Positions 1 to 7,958 of a stretch of DNA of 40,577 nucleotides are shown one piece after another. The DNA comes from Candidatus Zixiibacteriota bacterium (GTDB taxonomy: Bacteria > Zixibacteria > MSB-5A5 > GN15 > FEB-12). The stretch spans positions 1-40,577 of the forward strand of contig JAJRUL010000025.1 in the NCBI GenBank assembly GCA_024277795.1, read 5' to 3'. Below the pieces are notes generated by a model, which was not told where the DNA came from, ran no database searches, and saw only the letters and a list, made by a program, of their open reading frames with translations. A program made the translations under genes and the position numbers. How positions within the stretch are numbered: position 1 is the first letter of the stretch; each line of letters opens with the position of its first letter.

Positions 1-408
<408 letters not shown>

Positions 409-431
409 AAAATTTTATATAAGCGCATCAA

Positions 432-457
432 AGGCTATTTATACATTAACATAGCCT
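432..457 (+). other. Stem-loop in the 23S-5S spacer
   Basis: Seven-base arms aggctat (432-438) and atagcct (451-457) flank a 12-nt loop in the 23S-5S spacer. It has no T tract, so it is not a terminator. A role in rRNA processing is inference. Confidence 0.4.
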
Positions 458-496
458 GTTGGGTGATACATACTTCACTTATGATCTATTCAAATT

Positions 497-615
497 TCCC
501 GGTGGCGATAGCGATGGGGCCACACCTGTTCTCATTCCGAACACAGAAGTTAAGCCCATCAACGTCGATGGTACTGCATGGGAGACTGTGTGGGAGAGTA
601 GAAAGCTGCCGGGTT
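497..615 (+). rRNA. rrf: 5S ribosomal RNA
   Basis: The sequence has the 5S hallmarks: terminal helix cccgg(c/t)gg...gctgccggg, the ccgaacacagaagttaagc loop near 538-556 and gggagagtag near 591-600. It follows the 23S gene by about 90 nt and is followed by a strong terminator, the normal end of an rrn operon. The ends are set by the terminal helix and are accurate to a few bases. Confidence 0.95.
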
Positions 616-626
616 TAAGTTAAAAA

Positions 627-657
627 GCCCTTCTGAACATTCAGGAGGGCTTTTTTT
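627..657 (+). terminator. Intrinsic terminator of the rrn operon
   Basis: Ten-base-pair stem gcccttctga (627-636) with tcaggagggc (641-650), one G-T pair, tetraloop acat, followed by seven T residues. It lies directly behind the 5S gene. Confidence 0.93.
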
Positions 658-963
658 GTTAAGGGAATGTGATTGACTCTATACATGGATATCTTGTGTA
701 AATCCAACAGGTTGGACCTAAGGTAAGAATTCCGCAAGAGCGCGGCTGGTGGTGGCTCTTTTTTGATCAAGCAAGAACCCACCCGACGCTCTCTGCGAGA
801 AGCTCTGGGTGGTGTACTCAGTTTCAAATATCGTTCCGTTGTACTTGCCTAAGAATAACTCTATATATAATACAAATCGGGCAGAGTGGAAGCACAACAA
901 AGTTTGGTCTTCACTTTTTTATGAAGTCGTTGTATCATTAATAATCTGATGTGAAATTCTGTA
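658..963. other. Intergenic region with several dyads, no gene seen
   Basis: No convincing coding frame. It holds a perfect 14-bp palindrome tccaacaggttgga near 701-714, a possible second weak terminator (aagagc 736-741 / gctctt 755-760 followed by T), and a compact hairpin with ccaccc/gggtgg outer arms at about 778-812. The right part carries the promoter of the next gene. The short open frames on the minus strand here have no ribosome binding site and overlap the hairpins, so I do not call them genes. Confidence 0.5.
839..871 (+). promoter_or_regulatory. Putative sigma-70-type promoter of the secreted protein gene at 964
   Basis: A -35-like ttgtac (839-844) is followed after 17 nt by tatata (862-867), which continues as tatataat to 871. 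Transcription would start near 878 and leave a leader of about 85 nt. Position and match support it; there is no experimental evidence. Confidence 0.5.
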
Positions 964-2082
964 ATGAAAGTTTCGATGTTGAACAACGGCAGGATTGTAA
1001 GATTACTACTGTTCTTACTGGTTATATCTATGACAATACCAGAAACAACTGCTCAAGCAAAATCTCTGGAAGAGAAGGGGCAGATTGTCGCTAATTCTAT
1101 TATTCAAAAATACGAGTCTTCATTTGACAGTCTTGATCTTGTAATGCAAAAACATTACGCTCTGCGCAAATATCGCATTCTCGGCGATAGCTCTTTATTC
1201 CCGTTTATTGTACAAGACTTGAAAGTAACGGTATCATTGATTGAAGATGATTTGCAGAATTTTTCAGATTCAGCCTATATTGCAGAAAGGGAGGCAGATC
1301 TTTTTGAAAAACTGAATCCTAAAACAAGAAAGGGGAGAGAACGGAGAGCTTTGTTCAATGAAAAGCGGGAAATGCTTTTCTATCTGAACTTTCTTTATAA
1401 TGTAAGTACATTTTCTGATTACAACTTGCATGACTCAAACTCAATCCGATTACTAAAGGAGTGTGTACAGTATTTACAACGAGTGGATTATGAATCTTTC
1501 TTGACTGATGGTAAGACAGTTTTGGTCTATGCTCCTCAAGCTGTAAACTATGTTTATTACCTGCAACAATTAGGTGTGACAGATTTTCGAGGAACGTATA
1601 GTAGCAAGTTCCGAGAGATCTTTAATGATTCTTTAGATTCACATTTGTCCAAGAGAAGATTCAGAGATAAGATATATGGTCTAACACACATTGTAATATC
1701 AGCGAGCCGATATTATCAGGAGCCTGTAGATACTGTCGCCTTTCGATGGATCTTTAACTATTTTGATGAGAATATAGACAGGATAATCCGCAAGACCTCA
1801 TCTGATATTGTTGCTGAAGTTGGAATCTGCTATAAGTTGGGGCTTTACGAACAACATAAGCCACTGACAAAGTGTATTCGTAAGATCATAAAGGACTATA
1901 ATAAGAAGCATAATATGATTCTCTCAACACGAGGTAATTCTGATATTGCAAAGGGAGAACATCGCAATATACTTGCGGTAATGTTGTTGTCATGGGGAGA
2001 TCGTTTGTTTGAAGGGCCTGATTTATCTCTATACCACGAAGAAGTTTTTGATAGTGTTGTAGGGCAGAACGTATCCGAATGA
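964..2082 (+). CDS. Exported protein of unknown function (possibly DUF3541-like)
   Basis: The 372-residue product starts with a basic stretch and a hydrophobic segment (about residues 11-26, LLLFLLVISM) ending near TTAQA, which looks like a signal peptide for export. The rest is predicted mostly helical, with many Tyr and Arg residues and no transmembrane segment. The C-terminal third has the phrases KIYGLTHIV, DIVAEVGI and GEHRNILAVMLLSW. These recall DUF3541 proteins of proteobacteria, but that comparison is from memory and tentative. The start has no clear Shine-Dalgarno; an alternative ATG is at 976. The gene stands alone between the rrn operon and a minus-strand gene, so context gives no functional clue. 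Confidence 0.85.
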   Translation: MKVSMLNNGRIVRLLLFLLVISMTIPETTAQAKSLEEKGQIVANSIIQKYESSFDSLDLVMQKHYALRKYRILGDSSLFPFIVQDLKVTVSLIEDDLQNFSDSAYIAEREADLFEKLNPKTRKGRERRALFNEKREMLFYLNFLYNVSTFSDYNLHDSNSIRLLKECVQYLQRVDYESFLTDGKTVLVYAPQAVNYVYYLQQLGVTDFRGTYSSKFREIFNDSLDSHLSKRRFRDKIYGLTHIVISASRYYQEPVDTVAFRWIFNYFDENIDRIIRKTSSDIVAEVGICYKLGLYEQHKPLTKCIRKIIKDYNKKHNMILSTRGNSDIAKGEHRNILAVMLLSWGDRLFEGPDLSLYHEEVFDSVVGQNVSE

Positions 2083-2107
2083 TAAGATAAGTTCGGAGTG
2101 CTGTTTT

Positions 2108-2386
2108 TCAATAGATATTCGGTCTGAATCTGTCAATTGTATCGATTAGTTTGTTACCAAAAAAGATTTCATAAAACTGGTCGTCAATTTGTCTTATGCC
2201 GACATATTCTCCCGCGAGAGAAGATTTGATGTAGATTTTTTTGTTTATCCACTTGATTCTTCCGCTTCTATCAACTTTTAGAGTTTTGAAGTTGTCAGGG
2301 TATTGGTGTGGCGGAGCCTTTGGCGGTTTATAAATCTTGATTCTATAATCGAAAAGCCCAGCGATCATTTTCAAGAAGTTATACAT
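2108..2386 (-). CDS. Small protein made of a transposase-type (IS481/rve) C-terminal domain
   Basis: The 92-residue product begins at ATG 2386-2384. I chose this start because aaggag lies about seven bases upstream (reading caaaggagaccaat-ATG on the minus strand); the open frame continues further upstream without a better start. After a short hydrophobic N-terminus (MYNFLKMIAGLF), the Pro-rich linker KPPKAPPHQYPDNF leads into a region with IKW, SLAGEYVGI, QIDDQFYEIFFG and the C-terminal IDRF. This is the pattern of the small beta domain at the end of IS481-family transposases (YPxxFE..., IrW, laGEyVGl, iDDGxWxVyFG, lxxLDER). The RNase H-like DDE core is absent upstream. Either it is a decayed element that kept its tail, or a domesticated stand-alone domain. 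The good ribosome binding site favours a translated gene. Confidence 0.6.
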   Translation of the reverse strand: MYNFLKMIAGLFDYRIKIYKPPKAPPHQYPDNFKTLKVDRSGRIKWINKKIYIKSSLAGEYVGIRQIDDQFYEIFFGNKLIDTIDRFRPNIY

Positions 2387-2888
2387 ATTGGTCTCCTTTG
2401 TGCCCTTGTTTGACATTGTAGTATGCAACCTGTATGCCAACAGGCAAATCTTCAAAGTAAACGCTATGATTGCAGAACGATTGATCTATGTCGCATTGTA
2501 AGCTATAGTAATACAGTGCGATGCGAATAATATCCTAAACCAATACTTTGATGTTTCAGGCTGGAAAATCAAAAGTTGTGTGTGCTTTGTGGTACCATAT
2601 ACAAGCAGTCACTTGCACACATGATGGTTTTTTGCGTGACGCGAATAAGTTTTGTGTTTTCGTTAGTTCGTTACAAGAAGAGGTCCAGTTCCATTGGTAA
2701 TGTCTACTTATTATGCGTCTCTAAGCAAACTCCTGAATAAATATACGTGATTGAGAGAGTTTTGTAAAGTAACAAATTGGTTTTCTTCTTGACAGTACCC
2801 CTGTTTGCTTGCCTTTATAAACACCTTGCAGGGTTACTATATCGAATGTAGCTTTAATCTCTAACATTGTAATCTGAGGTTGTGTTTA
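2387..2888. other. Intergenic region of about 500 bases
   Basis: No supported gene on either strand. I looked for the missing DDE core of the adjacent transposase-like gene in the first 80 bases and did not find it in any minus-strand frame. The only other thing recognised is the promoter of the nitroreductase gene at the right end. Confidence 0.5.
2789..2820 (+). promoter_or_regulatory. Putative promoter of the nitroreductase gene
   Basis: A perfect -35 hexamer ttgaca (2789-2794) is followed by an AT-rich ctttataa, giving a -10 such as tttata (2814-2819) at 19 nt or a shifted ttataa with slightly different spacing. Start of transcription would be near 2827, about 60 nt before the ATG. Confidence 0.6.
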
Positions 2889-2889
2889 T

Positions 2890-3564
2890 ATGTCTAAACA
2901 TCCATTTATACCATTAGATCAATTCATTGAATACCCTATTGATGAAATGCGTCGTCGGTCAGAAGAGTTTTACAACTTGATGAAACGTCGCCGAACAGTA
3001 CGGCAGTTTTCAGATCGTGACGTGCCGAAGGATATAATTGAAAATGCGATATTGACGGCAGGATCAGCACCTAGCGGTGCAAATATGCAACCATGGCAGT
3101 TTGTCGTTGTCTCAAACCCGGAGATGAAAAGGCAAATCAGAGTTGCGGCTGAGGAGGTTGAGAAAGATTTTTATGATCGACGTGCACCGAAATACTGGCT
3201 TAAAGCTCTGGAGCATTTGGGAACAGATAAAAACAAAGAATATCTGGAAATTGCTCCATACTTGATTGTCGTTTTCACTCAACGATATTCACTTGATAAT
3301 CAAGGGGAGAGGGTCCCCCATTATTATTTGTCTGAATCAGTTGGGATTGCAACAGGGATGTTAATTACTGCCTTGCATAACGCAGGGTTGGCAACATTGA
3401 CTCATACTCCGCATCCAATGGCTTTTTTAAGAAAGCTCCTCCAAAGGCCGAAGAATGAGGAACCATATATTTTATTAGTTACCGGGTATCCTGCAGACGA
3501 TGCAAGAGTTCCAGATATACAGAAGAAGAGTCTTGATGAGATATCAGTTTTCATAGACAAATGA
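2890..3564 (+). CDS. Nitroreductase-family flavoprotein (iodotyrosine deiodinase-like)
   Basis: The 224-residue protein belongs to the FMN-dependent nitroreductase fold, which acts as a cytosolic homodimer. The FMN-phosphate motif RRTVRQF is at 34-40 and [10 protein letters not shown] at 60-69. The second half has [25 protein letters not shown] (split here as SVGIATG at 150-156 and THTP at 171-174) and [10 protein letters not shown] at 199-208. The THTP...RPKNE...GYPADDA pattern is the one seen in the bacterial iodotyrosine deiodinase-like subgroup (dehalogenation of halotyrosines). The natural substrate here is not known. A gagg about nine bases before the ATG and a good promoter support the start. 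It appears monocistronic. Confidence 0.9.
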   Translation: MSKHPFIPLDQFIEYPIDEMRRRSEEFYNLMKRRRTVRQFSDRDVPKDIIENAILTAGSAPSGANMQPWQFVVVSNPEMKRQIRVAAEEVEKDFYDRRAPKYWLKALEHLGTDKNKEYLEIAPYLIVVFTQRYSLDNQGERVPHYYLSESVGIATGMLITALHNAGLATLTHTPHPMAFLRKLLQRPKNEEPYILLVTGYPADDARVPDIQKKSLDEISVFIDK

Positions 3565-3698
3565 TAACTACGGACGTTCTTTCAAAGAGTGATATGTGTC
3601 GAGAAGGCTATTCCATTTGAAGTCGGTGTAACTTTTCTTTATGATTGCCGTACTGAACTGTAGAAGATGTAAATATCTATGACTTGTGGAGAAGGTAT

Positions 3699-4099
3699 AT
3701 GGACAAGCATGTAAGGCTTTTGAGTATTCTCTATTATATTTATGGTGGAATGGCCTTGTTGGCTGTCGGTGTTCTATTGATTTTGGTTGTCGGTGGATTT
3801 ACTGCGATCGGAATTGCTGACGGAAATCAAGCACCATTCTGGTTGGCGGGTGCATTTGGTACTTTTCTGATTGTCATCCTATTAGTGACTGCTGTACCGA
3901 GTCTGCTTTGTGGATATGGCTGGCACATCATCGATATTGGGGCAAAGTCCTTTGTATAGTTCTATCTATCTTTAGCTTGTTCGAATTTCCGATAGGGACT
4001 GCTCTAGGGGTCTATGGCTTATGGGTTCTGTTCCATCAAGACACTTTAGCCATCTTTACAAAAGCAACGATTAGTCCTTCTCGTCCGATCGATAGCTGA
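3699..4099 (+). pseudogene. Small multi-pass membrane protein gene, broken by a frameshift
   Basis: From ATG 3699 (behind ggagaagg at 3688-3695) the frame encodes about 86 residues with two strong hydrophobic segments (YIYGGMALLAVGVLLILVVGG and GAFGTFLIVILLVTAVPSLL) and stops at 3957-3959. A second frame, shifted by one base, takes over around 3919 with LAHHRYWGKVLCIVLSIFSLFEFPIGTALGVYGLWVLF split across 3920-4033 and ends at 4099. Joined as ...LCGYG-LAHHRYW..., the two halves make a sensible protein of about 133 residues with the GYGL...W..VL pattern usual for this type of small membrane protein. Loss of one base near 3919-3921 explains it. No slippery heptamer is visible, so programmed frameshifting is unlikely. 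A sequencing error is the main alternative to a true pseudogene. A DUF5362-like membrane gene lies just downstream. Confidence 0.7.
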
Positions 4100-4186
4100 T
4101 TCATATTAACAGTCGCGCTGTCCTTACTTAGTGCCTCTCATCAATATTTGAAGTTGACAAGTCGTTTCCCAATTGTTGACATTCTA

Positions 4187-4207
4187 ATGCGAATATCTAA
4201 TTCGCAT
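4187..4207. promoter_or_regulatory. Perfect inverted repeat upstream of the DUF5362-like gene (possible operator)
   Basis: Arms atgcgaat (4187-4194) and attcgcat (4200-4207) are exact reverse complements around a 5-nt centre atcta. It ends 29 bases before the ATG. Two ttgaca hexamers (4154-4159 and 4176-4181) lie just upstream, so the dyad sits where a repressor operator would overlap a promoter. Function is inferred from position and symmetry only. Confidence 0.5.
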
Positions 4208-4236
4208 CAAACTTTCATTAAACCTGGAGGGATGTT

Positions 4237-4590
4237 ATGGAAGAAAAGGAACTAGTTCAACAACTGAGTCTGCCTATTTATCAATCAAAAGGATGGCTGA
4301 AACTTCTCGGGGTAATGTCTTTTCTGCAGGGGTTGATAAGTATTATTTCTATTTTTGGTATTATCATTTGTTGGTTACCGATATGGATTGGCATCCTCTT
4401 GTTCAAAGCGGCTAATGCAATTGAGGTGGCTCAAGTGAACGGTGATAGTCGTCAGTTTACGGAAGCGCTCAATAAGCTCAAGATGTATTTTATCATAAAT
4501 GGTGTTTTGATCATAGTCGGATTTGCGATTGGAGCGATTTTGTTTCTTGTCTCAGGTGCATCGATCATGGCTCTTATGGGAGATATATAG
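4237..4590 (+). CDS. DUF5362-like membrane protein
   Basis: The 117-residue protein has a short cytosolic N-terminus, then hydrophobic segments at about 26-60 (two closely spaced helices, LLGVMSFLQGLISIISIFGII and LPIWIGILLF) and 87-112. The polar stretch between them, KAANAIEVAQVNGDSRQFTEALNKLK, carries the FKAANAIE...ALNKLKxYF pattern typical of the DUF5362 family. Role unknown. The start is set by ggagg (4226-4230) six bases before ATG. A strong terminator follows. Confidence 0.85.
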   Translation: MEEKELVQQLSLPIYQSKGWLKLLGVMSFLQGLISIISIFGIIICWLPIWIGILLFKAANAIEVAQVNGDSRQFTEALNKLKMYFIINGVLIIVGFAIGAILFLVSGASIMALMGDI

Positions 4591-4614
4591 AGAATTTGTA
4601 ATTAGAGAATTACG

Positions 4615-4647
4615 AAAGGCCACGTGAAAAGAACACGTGGCCTTTTT
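4615..4647. terminator. Bidirectional intrinsic terminator between convergent genes
   Basis: Twelve-base-pair perfect stem aaaggccacgtg (4615-4626) / cacgtggccttt (4634-4645), loop aaaagaa, followed by more T on the plus strand and preceded by A on the same strand. It lies between the plus-strand DUF5362-like gene and the minus-strand Cys-rich gene and can serve both. Confidence 0.92.
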
Positions 4648-4668
4648 CGTCAGGATTATCCCTGCAGA

Positions 4669-4971
4669 TTACATATTACAGTGTTTCATCCCACCGCATT
4701 TACCAGCTTTAGATGATTCTGCTTTGTTTTCACAAGAGGCTTTCATCTTCTTACACTGGTCTTTATTCATGCCATCGCACGATTTGCCACAGCATTCAGC
4801 AGAACCAGGGTTTGGGCACGGCTTGTTTGGACAGTCCATACCTTGTTTCTGGCACTGTAATGTATTGGTGTCAACAGTTGTTATCGCATCTGTTGTCAGG
4901 GCATAGCCTCCGACTGATACGGCCAACAAAGTAACCACTACCAAAGCGGCGGATAAAAGGTGTTGTTTCAT
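4669..4971 (-). CDS. Exported Cys/Met-rich small protein, possible metal binder
   Basis: The 100-residue product has a clear signal peptide (about 1-25, LLSAALVVVTLLAVSVGGYA). The mature part is about 75 residues with ten cysteines, including CPNKPCPNP, ECCGKSC, QCKK and a C-terminal KCGGMKHCNM, plus several Met, Lys and one His. Such small exported proteins often bind soft metals such as copper, but no named family is recognised. aaaggag precedes the ATG by about seven bases. It follows another Cys/Met-rich exported protein gene on the same strand (5062-5517, 90-nt gap), so the two probably form one unit. Disulfide-stabilised structure is the alternative to metal binding. Confidence 0.85.
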   Translation of the reverse strand: MKQHLLSAALVVVTLLAVSVGGYALTTDAITTVDTNTLQCQKQGMDCPNKPCPNPGSAECCGKSCDGMNKDQCKKMKASCENKAESSKAGKCGGMKHCNM

Positions 4972-5061
4972 ACAACACTCCTTTCAATCAATATTGTTTA
5001 TTCTCAATTGTTGAGCCAATAAGTAAAATTGACTCATGATTACATGATAGTGGGGGTCGGC

Positions 5062-5517
5062 TTAACATCGCAGAACAGTTGTTTCGATAGTATAGTGAAC
5101 TGTTCTATGATATGTTGGTTTTATCATATTTCCGGATAATTGATTTATGTCGCTTATTGTATTGACCGGCAAAGAGTCATATGCAATTGTGTGTTCATCA
5201 AGTCCCCTGTTTTCATAGACAGCCATTAATTCTGGAGGTGTGATAATGACAGGATTGCACGGGCGCATCGGGCAAGGCATGGAGTGATCTAACTCGACCG
5301 GCATGTTCTTCATGCAATGCTCTGGCTCCTTTTTGTCTTCAGAGTCTCTTGACTGAGAGCAACAGGTAGATTCTTGTTGGCGGGGGTTATGATTAGCACA
5401 TTGTTGGACTCGTTCGACAGGACAGGGGGGCACATAGCATAGCATAACCACTGTATGTTGAAAGAACATACAGATAAAGAATCCTATCACGGTAATAATA
5501 GATAGTAACTTCTTCAA
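5062..5517 (-). CDS. Exported Cys/His/Met-rich protein, possible metal binder
   Basis: The 151-residue protein starts with a hydrophobic segment (about 5-28) that may be a signal peptide or anchor. The following region has CYVPPCP, STCCSQ, EHCMKNMP and DHSMPCPMRPC, a mixture of Cys, His and Met expected for copper- or heavy-metal-binding sequences. The C-terminal 60 residues are ordinary and end in Cys. The start is TTG (5517-5515); ggag lies about ten bases upstream on the minus strand. No family recognised. It precedes the 4669-4971 gene on the same strand and probably shares its transcript. I see no metal transporter next to it, so the metal link rests on composition alone. Confidence 0.8.
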   Translation of the reverse strand: MKKLLSIITVIGFFICMFFQHTVVMLCYVPPCPVERVQQCANHNPRQQESTCCSQSRDSEDKKEPEHCMKNMPVELDHSMPCPMRPCNPVIITPPELMAVYENRGLDEHTIAYDSLPVNTISDINQLSGNMIKPTYHRTVHYTIETTVLRC

Positions 5518-5554
5518 AGGTCTTTAACTCCGTCCATATACATTATATGCCTTA

Positions 5555-5591
5555 TATATAGAATAGTTGCATATCAGGACAACTTTGTCAA
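5555..5591 (-). promoter_or_regulatory. Putative promoter of the Cys-rich gene pair
   Basis: On the minus strand, ttgaca (5591-5586) and ttgtcc (5582-5577) lie upstream of an AT-rich stretch with tatata (5560-5555), 16 nt from the second hexamer. Two overlapping arrangements are possible and I cannot choose between them. Confidence 0.4.
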
Positions 5592-5650
5592 TAAAACAGA
5601 AGTGAAGATCCGTACTTGCAGTTATTAGTATATTATGCTTGTTTTAGGTT

Positions 5651-6226
5651 ATGATGTTTACTGATAGAAAATCGAGGGCAAAATTGTTAGGTTCACAATA
5701 TTTGGATGATGTTATCCAACAATTCAGGCAATTGAAAGATCATACAGAAAAGGGGATGATGCAGGTCTCTGACGATGATTTTATCAAGTTGTTGCATCCT
5801 GATGGAAATAGTATTGCGGTGCTTGTTAAACACCTTGCTGGTAATATGAGGTCACGATGGAGTGATTTTCTTGTTAGTGATGGAGAAAAAGCTGACAGGG
5901 ACAGAGATACTGAATTTGAACATACGCAGGTTGATACTCGCAGAAGGCTTATGGAAAAGTGGGAAGAAGGTTGGGCGATTCTTTTCAATACATTGGCATC
6001 ACTAGAGCCGGATGATATGAACAAAACGATATATATACGTTCAGAACCGCATTCGGTAGTACGTGCGATAAATAGGCAATTGATACACTATAGTACCCAC
6101 AGCGGTCAGATTATTATGCTGTCAAAATATTGGGCTGGAGACAAGTGGAATACTCTTTCGATTCCAAAGGGAGATTCCGCCATTTTTAACAAGAAAATGG
6201 TAGAGAAGCGATCAGCGACGGATTGA
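5651..6226 (+). CDS. DinB-superfamily protein, DUF1572-like
   Basis: The 191-residue protein fits the DinB/YfiT four-helix bundle. The three expected metal-ligand histidines can be placed: H61 in VKHLAGNM, and H146 and H150 in the HxxxHxxQ motif (HYSTHSGQI). The phrase LHPDGNSIAVLVKHLAGN is diagnostic of the DUF1572 subgroup. Members of the superfamily include thiol-dependent transferases (bacillithiol, mycothiol), but the function of DUF1572 is not established. The start is ATG 5651 or the adjacent ATG 5654, with only a weak tagg upstream. It is transcribed away from the Cys-rich pair. Confidence 0.88.
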   Translation: MMFTDRKSRAKLLGSQYLDDVIQQFRQLKDHTEKGMMQVSDDDFIKLLHPDGNSIAVLVKHLAGNMRSRWSDFLVSDGEKADRDRDTEFEHTQVDTRRRLMEKWEEGWAILFNTLASLEPDDMNKTIYIRSEPHSVVRAINRQLIHYSTHSGQIIMLSKYWAGDKWNTLSIPKGDSAIFNKKMVEKRSATD

Positions 6227-6276
6227 ATAAAAGAACGTAAGATATTGTGTTAAGCAATTTGTTCGTACGTTGATAG

Positions 6277-7671
6277 ATGTGGATACGCTCATTGACAAAA
6301 AGAGAACATAAAGATTATACAGAAGGGTCGATCATTAAGTCGATCCTCAAGATGGGACTGCCCTCGATGCTTGGTTTCATCGTTCAGCATATCTATTCAC
6401 TAGTGGATATGTATTGGGTGTCACGTTTACCCGCATCTAATCCAGCCGAGCAGGAGGCAGGAGTTGCCGCCGTTACTTTTTTTGGAAATATTCTCTGGTT
6501 TGCGTTTTCCTTTAATCAACTCGTAGGTCCGGGGTCGGTTGCTATTATTTCACGTCGCTATGGAGAGAAAGACTATGATGCGGCAGAAAAAGCGATCAAA
6601 GAGACAATTTTACTAAAATTATTTTTTGGTGGACTATTAGGGTTTGCAGGTTTTTTCATGATTCAGCCTTTACTGGAGTTGGTCGGGGCAAGTGAGAGAA
6701 GTCTGTCGCTGGGGATTCAGTATGGGAGTGTGATGTTTATCGGATTACCGATAATGTTTGCGGCATATTCTGTATTTACAGGCATGAGGTCAGTTGCAAA
6801 TCCGAGAATTGCAATGGGGCTTATGATTGGGTCAAGTCTGTTGAACTTAACTCTTGATCCATTGTTCATTTTTGGTTGGGCTGGTCTGCCAGAATGGGGA
6901 ATTGTCGGTGCGGCGTATGCGTCAGTATGTAGCTATACTATTACATTTTTCATCGGTCTTCTCTTTTTTAGGTCTAAGATGGTTAATGTTAGGCTCAAGC
7001 TATTCTCTGGAGAACGAGTCGCAGTTCGGTCTATGTGGAAGATTGTCAAGATAGGAGTCCCCAGTTGGTTAGGGGATATGTCATTTTCAGGTTCTCGGTT
7101 ACTTATTACACCGTTGATTGCCAGCTATGGCACTGCTGTAATAGCGGCCTACGGTGTTGGGCTACAAGTAGCATCTTTTGGCTTTATGCTTCTAGTCGGA
7201 ATAGGACTTGGACTTTCTGCATTAATTGGTCACAATCTTGGATCTGACAAGATTGAGAGAGCGAGAAAGACTGGTGACCAATCTGTTCTGCTTGGTATTG
7301 GGGTTATGTCGATTTTTGGTGTTCTTGTGTTTTCTTTTGCCCCACTCATTATGGAAGCATTCTTTACTAGTAGTGAAACAATAATGCAAGGTGTCACGCT
7401 CTTGCGTATTCTCGCTGTTGGTTTTCCGACTGTTGGTGCTTTTATTATGATGGAAGAGGTGCATATGGGGGTTGGGTTGAATACGCCGACTATGATTGTT
7501 AGTATGATTCATAGCTGGGGATTTCAAGTGTTACCTATTTTTATGCTTACCCAAGTGCTCCACTTCGATCAAAATGCAGTTTGGTGGGTATTTGCTGTCT
7601 CCTCAATGATAAGTGCTTCCGGCTTCTATCTGTACTACCGGAAAGGGAAATGGTTGCACGTAAAAGTATAG
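6277..7671 (+). CDS. MATE-family multidrug/toxin efflux transporter
   Basis: The 464-residue protein has about twelve hydrophobic segments and the usual MATE two-bundle layout. The first bundle opens with LKMGLPSMLGFIVQHIYSLVDMYWV, the family's typical first helix with the (M/L)D-x-xWV turn, and the region from about 245 (VKIGVPSWLGDMSFS) repeats it at the start of the second half. These proteins export cationic drugs or metabolites with Na+ or H+ influx across the inner membrane. The substrate cannot be told from sequence. The Shine-Dalgarno is poor. No neighbouring regulator suggests a specific role. Confidence 0.93.
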   Translation: MWIRSLTKREHKDYTEGSIIKSILKMGLPSMLGFIVQHIYSLVDMYWVSRLPASNPAEQEAGVAAVTFFGNILWFAFSFNQLVGPGSVAIISRRYGEKDYDAAEKAIKETILLKLFFGGLLGFAGFFMIQPLLELVGASERSLSLGIQYGSVMFIGLPIMFAAYSVFTGMRSVANPRIAMGLMIGSSLLNLTLDPLFIFGWAGLPEWGIVGAAYASVCSYTITFFIGLLFFRSKMVNVRLKLFSGERVAVRSMWKIVKIGVPSWLGDMSFSGSRLLITPLIASYGTAVIAAYGVGLQVASFGFMLLVGIGLGLSALIGHNLGSDKIERARKTGDQSVLLGIGVMSIFGVLVFSFAPLIMEAFFTSSETIMQGVTLLRILAVGFPTVGAFIMMEEVHMGVGLNTPTMIVSMIHSWGFQVLPIFMLTQVLHFDQNAVWWVFAVSSMISASGFYLYYRKGKWLHVKV

Positions 7672-7958
7672 ACTACAGTTGTACGTGTAAATCGACTTCC
7701 TCTGTTATAGACTACCGATCACTAGTAGAAAAAAGAAAGGGTATTATGAGCACTAAAATAAAAGCTTGGATCGCCGATTATCTCTGATAGAGACAGGATT
7801 GTGGATATTGATATATCTGTTTGAGTGCTTATGCATTAGAAATTTCTCTGTGAGTATAAAGTAGACAGCTAAAGTGCATTCTTAGGTATTCTAAGATTCA
7901 TTCGATCCTTTTGTCCAATTAAAGATATTGTTTTTGGGATAAATTACACGGTTGAGAT
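7672..7958. other. Intergenic region with a micro-ORF and a small dyad
   Basis: At 7746-7787 a 13-codon frame (ATG to TGA, product MSTKIKAWIADYL) follows gaaagggtatt, which would be an acceptable ribosome binding site; this may be chance. A dyad tcttag (7880-7885) / ctaaga (7891-7896) with a 5-nt centre lies about 65 bases before the next gene. The decamer tatagactac occurs twice, near 7668 and 7703. No gene is called. Confidence 0.4.

Noticed and set aside
615-900. Two overlapping minus-strand frames of 60-70 codons behind the 5S gene
   Set aside because: They cover the rrn terminator and hairpins, lack Shine-Dalgarno sites and have no recognisable protein features.
3908-3960. Programmed ribosomal frameshift in the small membrane gene
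   Set aside because: No slippery heptamer or following pseudoknot was seen; a single-base deletion is simpler.
7746-7787. 13-codon micro-ORF with an acceptable ribosome binding site
   Set aside because: Too short to support from sequence alone; no leader-peptide pattern or attenuator follows. Mentioned only as part of the intergenic region.
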